The position numbers were made by a program, and so were the translations under genes. A stretch of 19,169 nt of DNA from Cellulomonas sp. (lineage in GTDB: Bacteria > Actinomycetota > Actinomycetes > Actinomycetales > Cellulomonadaceae), in contig DAIDJQ010000125.1 in the NCBI GenBank assembly GCA_027451305.1, positions 1 to 19,169 on the forward strand, written 5' to 3'. Shown piece by piece: positions 1 through 7,759 of the stretch (the first letter of the stretch is position 1; the number at the start of each line of letters is the position of its first letter). Below the pieces are notes generated by a model. It did not search any database and was not told the DNA's origin. It was given only the letters and a program-made list of their open reading frames with translations.

Positions 1-36
1 GCCGGAGGGGCGCCCGTCGTCGTACGCGGTGTGCGA

Positions 37-435
37 CTAGTGCGCGTGCTGGCCGCTGGAGAACTCGAAGACCCAGCCCACCAGACCGACCACGGCCAGC
101 GGCGCAGCGATCACCATGAGCCAGAAACCGACGGCCAGCGCCAGGAACGCGACCGCCGCCGCCAGGCCGAGCACCAGCGGCCACCACGACCACGGGCTGA
201 ACACTCCCTGGTCCCCGGCGCCGTCCGCGATCTCGGCGTGCTCGTCGTCCTCCGGCCGCGGGTCGATGCGCCGCGACAGCAGGGCGAAGTAGGCCCCGAT
301 CATCCCGACCAGGCCCCCCACGAGCGGGAGGCCGACGGTTCCCATGGGCTCCCCGTGGCTGAAGAACGCGTAGACCAGACCCACCGGGACGAAGAACAGC
401 ACCCCGAGTGCGAAGAGACGGGCCTCGAACCTCAT
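37..435 (-). CDS. ctaF: Cytochrome c oxidase subunit 4 (actinobacterial CtaF type)
   Basis: A 132-residue membrane protein, the small fourth subunit of actinobacterial aa3-type cytochrome c oxidase. It probably stabilises the complex in the plasma membrane; it carries no metal ligands. Four hydrophobic segments are visible, two near the N-terminus (about residues 6-24 and 34-53) and two after a charged loop (about 84-106 and 108-124), and it ends in a short hydrophilic tail with QHAH. This matches the family length and layout. Its ATG overlaps the ctaD stop by 4 nt (ATGA), so it is probably translated by coupling as the last gene of ctaC-ctaD-ctaF. The 36 bases between its stop and the left edge show nothing I can name. 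Confidence 0.93.
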   Translation of the reverse strand: MRFEARLFALGVLFFVPVGLVYAFFSHGEPMGTVGLPLVGGLVGMIGAYFALLSRRIDPRPEDDEHAEIADGAGDQGVFSPWSWWPLVLGLAAAVAFLALAVGFWLMVIAAPLAVVGLVGWVFEFSSGQHAH

Positions 436-2240
436 CGGTCAGCCTCCGGGTCCTGGTGCTCGTCGAGCACCGTCGGGTCGATCACGGTCGCGCTGGTCGG
501 CCCGGGTGCGCCCGTCGCCTCGGTGATCCGGCGGCCCACGGCCCCTGCGCGCTGGGTCTGCCAGTCGAACGGACCGGGCTCCGGCTCCACGTGGTCCATC
601 GCGGCGACCTCGGGATGGTGCAGGTCGAAGGCGGGCCGCTCGGACCGGATCCGCGGCAGCGAGACGAAGTTGTGCCGGGGCGGTGGGCAGCTGGTGGCCC
701 ACTCGAGCGAGTTGCCGTAGCCCCACGGGTCGTCGACGGCGACCTTCGGGGCGTTGCGCCACGTGGTGTAGACGTTGTAGAGGAACGGCAGCGTGGAGAT
801 CGCCAGGATGCCTGCTCCGACGGTCGACACCTGGTTCATCCAGGTGAACCCGTCCGCCGGGGAGTAGTCGGCGTACCTGCGCGGCATGCCGCGCACCCCC
901 AGCCAGTGCTGGATCAGGAACGTGGTGTGGAAGCCGATGAACAGCAGCCAGAAGTGAACCTTGCCGAGGCGCTCGTTCAGCATCTTCCCGGTGAACTTGG
1001 GCCACCAGAAGTAGAAGCCGGCGAACATCGCGAACACCACCGTGCCGAACACGACGTAGTGGAAGTGCGCCACCACGAAGTAGGTGTCGGACAGGTGGAA
1101 GTCCAGCGCCGGGCTGGACAGGATCACGCCCGTCAGGCCACCGAACAAGAATGTGACGAGGAACCCGATGGACCACAGCATGGGCGTCTCGAACGTGAGC
1201 TTCCCGCGCCACATGGTGCCGATCCAGTTGAAGAACTTCACGCCCGTGGGCACCGCGATGAGCATCGTCATGAAGGAGAAGAACGGCAGCAGCACCGCGC
1301 CGGTGACGTACATGTGGTGCGCCCACACCGTGACCGAGAGCGCCGCGATCGCGATGGTCGCGTACACCAGGCCCTTGTAGCCGAACACGGGTTTGCGGCT
1401 GAACACGGGCAGGATCTCCGTGATGACGCCGAAGAACGGCAGCGCGATGATGTAGACCTCGGGGTGGCCGAAGAACCAGAACAGGTGCTGCCACAGGATG
1501 GCGCCACCGTTGTCCGGGTTGAAGATTTGCGCACCCAGCCGCCGGTCGGCACCGAGCGCGAACAGCGCAGCCGCCAGCGGCGGGAACGCCATCAGCACCA
1601 GCAGGGACGTGACCAGCGTGTTCCAGGTGAAGATGGGCATCCGGAACATGGTCATGCCGGGAGCACGCATGGTGACGATCGTCGTGATGAAGTTGACCGC
1701 TCCGAGGATGGTCCCGAAGCCGGTCATCGCCAGGCCGAACACCCACAGGTCGCCGCCGACGCCCGGGGAGTACACGGTGCTGGACAGCGGCGAGTAGGCG
1801 AACCACCCGAAGGACGCTGCACCCTGGGGTGTGAGGAACCCGGCCCCGGCGATCAGACCGCCGAGCAGGTAGAGCCAGTACGCGAGCATGTTCAGCCGCG
1901 GGAAGGCCACGTCCGGTGCGCCGATCTGCAACGGCATCAGGACGTTGGCGAAGCCGGCGAACAAGGGCGTCGCGAACAGCAGCAGCATGATCGTGCCGTG
2001 CATGGTGAACGCCTGGTTGTACTGCTCCGGGGTGGAGAACACCTGCATCCCGGGCTCGAAGAGCTCCGCGCGCATCAGCAGCGCGAGGATGCCGCCGACG
2101 ATGAACCACGCGAACGACGTGATCAGGTACATGTACCCGATCGTCTTGTGGTCCGTGGTGGTGACCACCCGGACGATCGTGCGACCCAGGGTCTGCCGGC
2201 GCGGCGCCAGCCCCGGGATCAGCTCCGTGGTCGCCACCAT
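432..2240 (-). CDS. ctaD: Cytochrome c oxidase subunit I
   Basis: Catalytic subunit of aa3-type cytochrome c oxidase, reducing O2 to water and pumping protons. It has 602 residues from the ATG at 2240; an in-frame extension to 2414 exists but would overlap ctaC, and its composition is arginine-rich and unlike the family. Key residues are visible: heme a ligand H81 (in TMHGT), the CuB His-Tyr motif HPEVY at 259-263, CuB ligands H308-H309 (WAHHM), heme a3 ligand H392 and heme a ligand H394 (AHFHY). The sequence around these motifs is of the mycobacterial/actinobacterial type. A soluble tail of about 70 residues follows the last helix, as in relatives. The start overlaps the ctaC stop by one base (TGATG), indicating coupled translation. 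Confidence 0.98.
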   Translation of the reverse strand: MVATTELIPGLAPRRQTLGRTIVRVVTTTDHKTIGYMYLITSFAWFIVGGILALLMRAELFEPGMQVFSTPEQYNQAFTMHGTIMLLLFATPLFAGFANVLMPLQIGAPDVAFPRLNMLAYWLYLLGGLIAGAGFLTPQGAASFGWFAYSPLSSTVYSPGVGGDLWVFGLAMTGFGTILGAVNFITTIVTMRAPGMTMFRMPIFTWNTLVTSLLVLMAFPPLAAALFALGADRRLGAQIFNPDNGGAILWQHLFWFFGHPEVYIIALPFFGVITEILPVFSRKPVFGYKGLVYATIAIAALSVTVWAHHMYVTGAVLLPFFSFMTMLIAVPTGVKFFNWIGTMWRGKLTFETPMLWSIGFLVTFLFGGLTGVILSSPALDFHLSDTYFVVAHFHYVVFGTVVFAMFAGFYFWWPKFTGKMLNERLGKVHFWLLFIGFHTTFLIQHWLGVRGMPRRYADYSPADGFTWMNQVSTVGAGILAISTLPFLYNVYTTWRNAPKVAVDDPWGYGNSLEWATSCPPPRHNFVSLPRIRSERPAFDLHHPEVAAMDHVEPEPGPFDWQTQRAGAVGRRITEATGAPGPTSATVIDPTVLDEHQDPEADR

Positions 2241-3109
2241 CAGCCTGCACTCCCCACGCTGTTGAGGTCCTGCACCCGGCTGAAGCTCAGGCCGAGCTGG
2301 CCCGTCTGACCCTTGGCCTTCAGGTCGGCGATGTGCGCGTCGTACTCGGCGCGCGTGACGACCTTGACGTTGAACAGCATCCGGGAGTGGTACTCGCCGC
2401 AGAGCTCCGCGCACTTGCCGTGGTACTCACCGATCGCGGTCGGCGTCACCTCGAACGAGTTGGTGCGTCCGGGGATCACGTCGAGCTTGTAGAGGAACGC
2501 CGGGACCCAGAAGGAGTGGATGACGTCACGGGAGTTCAGGGTGAACAGGACCTTCTCGTTCACCGGCAGCCAGATCGTCACCGGCTGGTCCAGCGCGCCG
2601 GGAGCCTGCAGGTCCTGCACCTGCTGACCGCTGTCGTAGACGTTGTCGTCCTGGTAGTTGATGTCCCAGCTCCACTGCTTGCCGATCACCTGCACGTGGA
2701 CCTTGGCGTCGCCCTTCTTGGTGTCGATCGCCGTCGTGTCGCGGTTCGTGTAGTAGAAGAGCACGCCGACCATCACGATCGGCAGCACCACGTACATCAC
2801 CTCGAGGGGCACGTGGTAGCGCAGCTGCACCGGCAGCGTGTCGTCCGCCTTGCGCTTCCGGTACACGGAGACGCACCACAGGATCAGGCCCCAGACCAGC
2901 AGGCCGACCAGCAGGGCGGCGATCCAGGAGCCGCGCCAGAGGCTGACCACCCGGCCCGTCTGGTCGGTGACCTCGTGCTTCGTGCTGCCGGGCAGCCAGC
3001 CCCGGTAGACGGTGTCCGAGCAGCCGCTGAGGGCGACCGCAGCCATGAGCACCAGCCCGGTGCCCATCAGGGCCCTGCGGCGCGTCCGGCGGTGGTTTTC
3101 CGGGTGCAC
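2240..3109 (-). CDS. ctaC: Cytochrome c oxidase subunit II, lipoprotein
   Basis: The CuA subunit, which accepts electrons from the cytochrome bc1-cc complex and passes them to CtaD. I chose the GTG at 3109 (289 residues) because GGAAGG sits 6 nt upstream; the ATG at 3145 has no comparable site. The N-terminus is an arginine-rich signal peptide with lipobox LSGC (Cys at about residue 30), so the protein is probably lipid-anchored. Two transmembrane helices follow (about 61-80 and 104-120). The C-terminal cupredoxin domain carries all CuA ligands: H198, C233, E235, C237, H241 and M244 ([15 protein letters not shown]). First gene of the ctaC-ctaD-ctaF operon. Subunit III (ctaE) is not in the window, as is usual where it sits with qcrCAB. 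Confidence 0.96.
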   Translation of the reverse strand: MHPENHRRTRRRALMGTGLVLMAAVALSGCSDTVYRGWLPGSTKHEVTDQTGRVVSLWRGSWIAALLVGLLVWGLILWCVSVYRKRKADDTLPVQLRYHVPLEVMYVVLPIVMVGVLFYYTNRDTTAIDTKKGDAKVHVQVIGKQWSWDINYQDDNVYDSGQQVQDLQAPGALDQPVTIWLPVNEKVLFTLNSRDVIHSFWVPAFLYKLDVIPGRTNSFEVTPTAIGEYHGKCAELCGEYHSRMLFNVKVVTRAEYDAHIADLKAKGQTGQLGLSFSRVQDLNSVGSAG

Positions 3110-3115
3110 GGCCAA

Positions 3116-3121
3116 CCTTCC
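3116..3121 (-). promoter_or_regulatory. Ribosome binding site deciding the ctaC start
   Basis: GGAAGG on the minus strand, 6 nt before the GTG at 3109. It favours this start over the ATG at 3145, and the shorter protein begins a few residues before a twin-arginine-rich, lipobox-bearing signal peptide, as expected. Confidence 0.7.
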
Positions 3122-3167
3122 ACTCGAGGCCCGGCGGCGGTGCACGGCGTGGCAGCGACCGCCGTCT

Positions 3168-3181
3168 AGGACCTTGGTCCT
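3168..3181. promoter_or_regulatory. Perfect 14-bp palindrome, candidate operator of ctaC
   Basis: AGGACC-TT-GGTCCT is a perfect inverted repeat 59 bp upstream of the ctaC start, flanked by GTCTA and TAGAC, which extend the symmetry with a small offset. The layout (GGAC, four bases, GTCC, with a central AA/TT) resembles the DosR/DevR box GGGACTWWAGTCCC of actinobacteria. If the TACGCT at 3194-3199 is the -10 of ctaC, the palindrome lies just downstream of the transcription start, which would suit a repressor better than an activator. The identity of the regulator is inference. Confidence 0.45.
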
Positions 3182-3193
3182 TTAGACGCGTGC

Positions 3194-3199
3194 AGCGTA
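3194..3199 (-). promoter_or_regulatory. Candidate -10 box of the ctaCDF operon
   Basis: TACGCT on the minus strand fits the actinobacterial TANNNT consensus and would start transcription near 3187, giving a leader of about 78 nt with an RBS before ctaC. No convincing -35 hexamer is visible at 17-18 nt. Confidence 0.3.
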
Positions 3200-3255
3200 G
3201 CGCGAGAGCGGCCCTCCGTCGTGCCAGACGACGCATCGTCACGACGTGGTGTCAG

Positions 3256-3261
3256 TACGAT
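3256..3261 (+). promoter_or_regulatory. Candidate -10 box of the NifS-like gene
   Basis: TACGAT fits TANNNT. Transcription would start near 3268, about 19 nt before the GTG at 3287. This argues against the upstream in-frame GTG at 3221. The -35 region is weak. Confidence 0.35.
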
Positions 3262-3286
3262 CACACCCGCGCCCGGGGCGGTTACC

Positions 3287-4450
3287 GTGCACGTCGTGGA
3301 CCTGACGACCCCTCGGGTGATGCTCGACGCCGGCGGACAGGCACCGATGCTGCCGGCCGCCCGCGAGGCCTTCCTCGCCGCCCTCGACGATGGCTGGGCC
3401 GACCCACGACGCCTGCACGCGGAGGGACGGCGGTCCCGGCTCCTCCTGGACGGCGCACGCGAGGCGATCGCTGCTGCCGTCGGCGCGCGCAGGGACGAGG
3501 TCGACCTGGCCCCGTCGCACACCGCCGCGCTGCACGCAGCCGTGCGGGACGTGACCCTCGGGCGACGCCGCGTCGGCGGGGACGTGGTGGTCGGTGCCGT
3601 CGAGCGGGCGGCCGTGCTCAGTGCAGCGCAGTTCTGCGCGGCGCGGTCCGGGGGCCGACGGGTGACGGTCGGCACGGACCGGGTGGGACGGGTGGACGAC
3701 GAGGCGTTCGCGGCGGCGCTCGCCGCACCAGGCGTCGCCCTGGCGGCCCTGCAGCACGCGAACGGTGAGGTGGGGACCAGGCAGCCCGTCGCTGCGGTGC
3801 ACGACGCCGCCCGTGCCGCGCGGGTGCCGCTGCTCGTGGACGCAGGAGCGAGCCTCGGGCACGTCGACGTCGGTCCGCACTGGGACCTGCTCGCCGCCGG
3901 AGCCGGGGACTTCGGCGGGCCGGCCGGCCTCGGCGTCCTGGTGACGCGCGCCGGTGTGCGCCGCACGCCGGACCGCCCGGAGGACGAGGACCGGTGGTTC
4001 CCGGGAGGGGTGAGCGTTCCCGCGGCCCTCGCTGCCGCTGTGGCGCTTCAGTCGGCACTCTCGGACCGTCAGCGGGCAGACGCCGACCGGCGCGCACTGG
4101 TCGACCTGCTGCGCCAGCGGGTGGCGGCCGACGTGCCGGACGTGGACGTCGTCGGGGACCCGGAGGACCGGTTGCCGCACGTGCTGACCTTCTCGTGCCT
4201 CTACGTGGACGGTGAAGCCCTGGTCACGGCGCTGGATGCGCTCGGGTTCGCGGTCGGCTCGGGTTCGGCGTGCACGTCGAGCGCCCTGGAGCCCAGCCAC
4301 GTCCTCGCGGCGATGGGCGCGCTCACGCACGGGAACGTGCGGCTCGCCCTGCCGCGGGGCATCGCGCGCGGCGACGTCGAACGGTTCTGCGAGGTGCTCC
4401 CCCGCGTGGTCGCGGACCTGCGGGACCGGCTCGGGGTGACCGGGCTGTGA
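3287..4450 (+). CDS. NifS/IscS-fold protein lacking the PLP lysine (cysteine desulfurase-like)
   Basis: A fold-type I class V aminotransferase homologue of about 387 residues (409 if the GTG at 3221 is used). Aligned by eye to IscS, it keeps the persulfide loop GSGSACTSS (Cys 329), the pyridine-nitrogen aspartate (VDA, D185), a threonine at the phosphate loop (T79) and the GGP turn. The catalytic Schiff-base lysine (SGHK in IscS) is replaced: the segment reads AGAGDFGGPAG with Asp 208. The IscS His104 position is Arg (VERAAVL) and the Gln183 position is Ala. No lysine occurs anywhere in the protein, so no internal aldimine can form. It is probably not an ordinary cysteine desulfurase; it may be a sulfur-relay or scaffold pseudoenzyme. 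Its stop overlaps the TusA start (GTGA). Assignment to the fold is confident; function is unknown. Confidence 0.8.
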   Translation: MHVVDLTTPRVMLDAGGQAPMLPAAREAFLAALDDGWADPRRLHAEGRRSRLLLDGAREAIAAAVGARRDEVDLAPSHTAALHAAVRDVTLGRRRVGGDVVVGAVERAAVLSAAQFCAARSGGRRVTVGTDRVGRVDDEAFAAALAAPGVALAALQHANGEVGTRQPVAAVHDAARAARVPLLVDAGASLGHVDVGPHWDLLAAGAGDFGGPAGLGVLVTRAGVRRTPDRPEDEDRWFPGGVSVPAALAAAVALQSALSDRQRADADRRALVDLLRQRVAADVPDVDVVGDPEDRLPHVLTFSCLYVDGEALVTALDALGFAVGSGSACTSSALEPSHVLAAMGALTHGNVRLALPRGIARGDVERFCEVLPRVVADLRDRLGVTGL

Positions 4451-4695
4451 CGACCCGGCCGGAGGACGTCGAGGTGGTCGACGCGCGTGGTCTGGTCTGC
4501 CCGGCACCGATCGTGCGGCTCGCGCGGGCCGCCCGGGGCCGAGCCGCCGGCACGGTGCTGACGGTCCTCGCCACCGACCCTGCCGCGGAGGTCGACGTCC
4601 CCGCGTGGACCCGGATGCGCGGCCACGCGGTGCTGCGGTCCGAGCGGCGAGCGGACGGGGTGCTCGCCGTCACGGTGCGACTGGGCGGCTCGTGA
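4447..4695 (+). CDS. TusA-family sulfur carrier protein
   Basis: An 82-residue protein with the TusA/SirA signature near its N-terminus: VVDARGLVCPAPIV, with the sulfur-carrying cysteine C18 in a CPxP motif. TusA proteins accept a persulfide sulfur from a cysteine desulfurase and pass it on, for example to tRNA thiolation or cofactor synthesis. The GTG start overlaps the stop of the NifS-like gene by 4 nt, so the two are translationally coupled and probably act together. Like its partner it contains no lysine. Fusions of cysteine desulfurase and TusA are known in actinobacteria; here the two are separate. The acceptor of the sulfur cannot be told from the sequence. Confidence 0.82.
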   Translation: MTTRPEDVEVVDARGLVCPAPIVRLARAARGRAAGTVLTVLATDPAAEVDVPAWTRMRGHAVLRSERRADGVLAVTVRLGGS

Positions 4696-4755
4696 CCACC
4701 GTCTCTGCCACGCCGGTGATGCCTCGACGGCCGCGCGACCGTCGCCGAGACGCAC

Positions 4756-4788
4756 ACGGGCCCGGCACCATGTCGGTGCCGGGCCCGT
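4756..4788. terminator. 14-bp hairpin between convergent tusA-like gene and erpA
   Basis: Perfect inverted repeat ACGGGCCCGGCACC - ATGTC - GGTGCCGGGCCCGT, placed between the stop at 4695 (plus) and the stop at 4807 (minus). It probably ends transcription from both sides. No T-tract follows on either strand, as is common for GC-rich actinobacterial hairpin terminators. Confidence 0.75.
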
Positions 4789-4806
4789 CGAGCAACGGGG
4801 CGCAGA

Positions 4807-5157
4807 TCAGCTGAAGGAGCCGCCGCACGCGCAGGAGCTTCCCGCGTTGGGGTTGTCGATCGTGAAGCCCTGCTTCTCGATCGTGTCCGCGAAGTCGATC
4901 GTGGCGCCCTCGAGGTACGGCACGCTCATCCGGTCGACCACCACCTCGACACCGTCGAAGTCACGGACGGCGTCGCCGTCGAGCATCCGCTCGTCGAAGT
5001 ACAGCTGGTAGATCAGGCCCGAGCAGCCACCAGGCTGCACGGCAACCCGCAGGCGAAGGTCGTCGCGACCCTCCTGCTCGAGGAGGCTGTGCACCTTGGC
5101 GGCCGCCACGTCGGTGAGCTGGACGCCGTGCGTCGCAGTCTGGGTTGTCTCGGTCAT
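4807..5157 (-). CDS. erpA: Iron-sulfur cluster insertion protein ErpA (A-type carrier)
   Basis: A 116-residue HesB/IscA/ErpA-family protein that carries Fe-S clusters and hands them to apo-enzymes in the cytoplasm. The three family cysteines are present: C45 in QPGGCSGL and C109/C111 in the C-terminal SSCACGGSF. Length and ends match ErpA. The ATG at 5157 is preceded by a GGGAGA-like ribosome binding site at short spacing. It lies on the same strand as the glycerate kinase gene, 126 nt downstream of it, with a possible promoter of its own in the gap. Likely clients inside the window include NadA, which needs a 4Fe-4S cluster. The convergent NifS-like/TusA pair makes this a sulfur and Fe-S neighbourhood. 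Confidence 0.95.
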   Translation of the reverse strand: MTETTQTATHGVQLTDVAAAKVHSLLEQEGRDDLRLRVAVQPGGCSGLIYQLYFDERMLDGDAVRDFDGVEVVVDRMSVPYLEGATIDFADTIEKQGFTIDNPNAGSSCACGGSFS

Positions 5158-5246
5158 GCTGTCTCCCGAAAGGGTGCGTGCTCGGCGCGGCCGGTCTCGG
5201 CCTCGACCCTCCGCGCAACACCGGGCTGCGCGCTGATGTTCCCGCC

Positions 5247-5252
5247 AGGGTA
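5247..5252 (-). promoter_or_regulatory. Candidate -10 box of erpA
   Basis: TACCCT on the minus strand in the 126-nt gap between the glycerate kinase gene and erpA. It would give a leader of about 80 nt. The -35 region is not convincing. Nothing else stands out in this gap. Confidence 0.3.
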
Positions 5253-5283
5253 CGACGCCGCGGCGGCACCGACCTACGCCCCG

Positions 5284-6471
5284 TCAGCGCCGCGCCGGCG
5301 ACCAGGTCCGGGCAACCCTCTCGGCGCGCGCCGTCAGGGTCCCCGCCGGGTCGGCCAGGGCCCGCTCCACCTCGTCCGGACGATCCGCGACCGCGTACGC
5401 GCCGGCCAGCCCCACCTCGGCCTGCTCATGACGCCCCACCAGCACCTGGCCCGCGACGAGCACCACCGGGACGGCGTGCGGCAGCGCCCGAGCGGCGACC
5501 TCCGAGACCACCTTGCCGTGCAGCGACTGCCAGTCGAACCGCCCTTCTCCCGTCACCACCAGGTCCGAGCCGGCGATACGACCGTCGAGATCGACCGCGT
5601 CCGCCACCATCGCCGCACCCGGCACCAGCCGTGCCCCGAGCGCCGCCAACCCGAACCCGAGCCCCCCTGCGGCACCGGCGCCCGGCAACGCGGCGAGCCG
5701 GGCAGCACCGGGCGCACCCGAGAGCAGGTCCACCTGGACCTGCGACGCGAGCACCTCCCCGACGAGTCTCGACAGGTGGGCCAGCGCTGCCTCGAGCTGC
5801 TGCGCCTGGTCCGGCGTCGCGCCCTTCTGCGGGGCGAAGCCGGCGCTCGCCCCCTGCAGCCCGAGCAAGGGCACGTCCACGTCGCACGCGGCCACGAGCT
5901 CGACGTCGCGCCAGGCCCGGCGTAGATCGACCAGCCCGGCCAGGTCCGCGGCCGTCAGCGCGGCCAGCGCGCCGCCCCCCGACCCGAGCCGGGCGGCAGG
6001 GTCGGCCAGGCCGAGCCCGGCGAGCATCCCCGCGCCGCCGTCGTTCGTGGACGAACCGCCCAGCCCGACGACCACCCTGCCGGCACCGGTGCGGCGCGCG
6101 TGCGCGAGCAGCTCCCCGACTCCCCGGCTTGTGGTCCGGCGCGGGTCCCGCCGGTCCGGCGGGACGAGCGGCAGGCCGATCACCTGCGCGGCCTCCACGT
6201 AGGCCGTGGCCGGCGCACCCTCCCGGGCCGGTACGACCAGAACCACGGCCGGGACCGGATCGCCGAGCGGTCCCGTCACCGTGACCGGCAGCAGCTCGCC
6301 GCCGAGCGAGGCGTGCAAGGTCTCGACGAACCCGGGTCCGCCGTCGGCCAGCGGGCACGTCGACACCTCGTCGTGCGGGGCGCCGGCCGACCAACCGACC
6401 CGCAGCGCCTCGGCCGCCTGGGTGGCCGTCAGGGATGAGCCGAAGCTGTCGGGAACCAGGAGCACGCGCAC
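5284..6471 (-). CDS. Glycerate kinase family protein, divergent actinobacterial clade
   Basis: A 395-residue protein of the glycerate 2-kinase (GarK/GlxK) family, which phosphorylates glycerate with ATP. The family layout is clear: N-terminal VPDSFGSSLTA, a LADGGPGF motif (42-48) and the glycine-rich GGSSTNDGG (138-146). Two normally conserved residues differ. The lysine of SFKxSL is Gly 11 and the glutamate of ADGGEGT is Pro 46. As I recall, the mycobacterial homologue next to erpA has similar changes, so this may be a clade with a different substrate or weak kinase activity. The start is GTG at 6471 without a clear ribosome binding site. It is divergent from nadA, 71 nt away. Confidence 0.85.
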   Translation of the reverse strand: MRVLLVPDSFGSSLTATQAAEALRVGWSAGAPHDEVSTCPLADGGPGFVETLHASLGGELLPVTVTGPLGDPVPAVVLVVPAREGAPATAYVEAAQVIGLPLVPPDRRDPRRTTSRGVGELLAHARRTGAGRVVVGLGGSSTNDGGAGMLAGLGLADPAARLGSGGGALAALTAADLAGLVDLRRAWRDVELVAACDVDVPLLGLQGASAGFAPQKGATPDQAQQLEAALAHLSRLVGEVLASQVQVDLLSGAPGAARLAALPGAGAAGGLGFGLAALGARLVPGAAMVADAVDLDGRIAGSDLVVTGEGRFDWQSLHGKVVSEVAARALPHAVPVVLVAGQVLVGRHEQAEVGLAGAYAVADRPDEVERALADPAGTLTARAERVARTWSPARR

Positions 6472-6542
6472 GCCGCGATGGTGGCACGTCGGTGGACGCC
6501 GCCGCTCGGGGCGGCTACGGCGCGGTGTGGGAAGATCGGACG

Positions 6543-7748
6543 ATGAGCCTGGTCACGCCCGAGCGTGGTGCGTTCGTCGAGCCGGCGCCGTCCGCGCTCC
6601 TGCTGCTCGGCCGCGGGTCGGACCTCGAGTCCGAACGCGGCGTCGAGTGCGTCGGTGCGCTGCCCGCCGCGAGCGACCCGGACCTCGTCGAACGCGCACG
6701 CACCGCACGCGCGCAGCTCGGCGACCGGGCGTTCGTGCTCGGCCACCACTACCAGCGCGACGAGGTCATCGCCTTCGCCGACGTCACCGGGGACTCGTTC
6801 AAGCTCGCCCGGGAGGCGGCCGCCCGCCCCGAGGCCGAGTTCATCGTGTTCTGCGGGGTCCACTTCATGGCGGAGTCCGCGGACATCCTCACCGCCGACC
6901 ACCAGCAGGTGGTGCTGCCGGACCTGGCCGCGGGCTGCTCCATGGCGGACATGGCCGCGATCGACCAGGTCGAGGACGCCTGGGACGTGCTCGCCGACGC
7001 CGGCGTCGCCGAGTCGACCGTGCCCGTGACGTACATGAACTCGACCGCGGCGATCAAGGCGTTCACCGGCCGCCACGGCGGCACGGTGTGCACCTCGTCC
7101 AACGCGCAGGTCGCCCTGCGCTGGGCGTTCGACCGGGTCGGCGGGATGGACGGCACCGGCAAGGTGCTGTTCATGCCGGACCAGCACCTGGGTCGCAACA
7201 CCGCCGTGCGGCAGCTGGGCCTGAGCCTCGACGACTGCGTCGTGTTCGACCCGCGCCGGCCCGGCGGGGGCCTCACCCCCCGACAGCTGCGGGACGCCCG
7301 CATGATCCTGTGGCGCGGCCACTGCTCGGTGCACGGGCGGTTCTCGGCGGAGAACGTCGCGGCGATCCGTGCCGCAGACCCGGCCACCACCGTGATCGTG
7401 CACCCCGAGTGCAAGCACGAGGTGGTCGAGGCAGCCGACCTGGTCGGGTCGACGGAGTACATCATCAAGGCGCTCGACGGGGCCGCCCCCGGCTCGTCCT
7501 GGGCGATCGGAACCGAGCTGAACCTGGTGCGCCGCCTCGCGCTCGCCCACCCGGACAAGACCGTGCACTACCTGGACTCGACCGTCTGCTTCTGCTCGAC
7601 GATGAACCGGATCGACCTGCCGCACCTCACGTGGACGCTCGAGTCGCTCGCGGCCGGGCGCGTGCCGCACCGGATCGTCGTGGACACCGACGACGCGCAC
7701 TGGGCCCGCGTCGCCCTCGACCAGATGCTGGCTCTGCCGGGCTACTGA
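6543..7748 (+). CDS. nadA: Quinolinate synthase NadA
   Basis: Makes quinolinate from iminoaspartate and dihydroxyacetone phosphate in de novo NAD synthesis, using a 4Fe-4S cluster. From the ATG at 6543 it has 401 residues, the length of the longer NadA class. Visible motifs are GHHYQRDEV (67-75), GCSMADM (C132), VCTSSNA (C183), HPECKHEV (C290) and CFCSTMN (C349/C351). The cluster ligands are expected among the GCS, CTS and C-terminal cysteines. An in-frame upstream start at 6435 would add arginine-rich sequence unlike the family and run into the divergent glycerate kinase gene. nadB and nadC, the usual neighbours, are absent; a DJ-1/PfpI gene follows 11 nt downstream. Confidence 0.96.
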   Translation: MSLVTPERGAFVEPAPSALLLLGRGSDLESERGVECVGALPAASDPDLVERARTARAQLGDRAFVLGHHYQRDEVIAFADVTGDSFKLAREAAARPEAEFIVFCGVHFMAESADILTADHQQVVLPDLAAGCSMADMAAIDQVEDAWDVLADAGVAESTVPVTYMNSTAAIKAFTGRHGGTVCTSSNAQVALRWAFDRVGGMDGTGKVLFMPDQHLGRNTAVRQLGLSLDDCVVFDPRRPGGGLTPRQLRDARMILWRGHCSVHGRFSAENVAAIRAADPATTVIVHPECKHEVVEAADLVGSTEYIIKALDGAAPGSSWAIGTELNLVRRLALAHPDKTVHYLDSTVCFCSTMNRIDLPHLTWTLESLAAGRVPHRIVVDTDDAHWARVALDQMLALPGY

Positions 7749-7749
7749 C

Positions 7750-7754
7750 GGAGG
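7750..7754 (+). promoter_or_regulatory. Ribosome binding site deciding the DJ-1/PfpI start
   Basis: GGAGG directly after the nadA stop, 5 nt before the GTG at 7760. It fixes the start in a reading frame that is open far upstream. Confidence 0.7.
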
Positions 7755-7759
7755 TCGAT

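Noticed and set aside
408..2309. Long plus-strand open frame (633 codons) antisense to ctaD
   Set aside because: Its product is Arg/His/Asp/Glu-rich with no domain. It is the shadow of ctaD caused by high third-position GC.
2241..2414. N-terminal extension of ctaD to a start at 2414
   Set aside because: It lies inside ctaC in another frame, is arginine-rich, and is not found in subunit I proteins; the ATG at 2240 gives the TGATG overlap.
6472..6542. Leaderless promoters for the glycerate kinase gene (CACCAT) and nadA (GAAGAT), each 6 nt before the start codon
   Set aside because: The spacing fits, but neither hexamer has the leading T of TANNNT, so I do not count them with the seven better cases.
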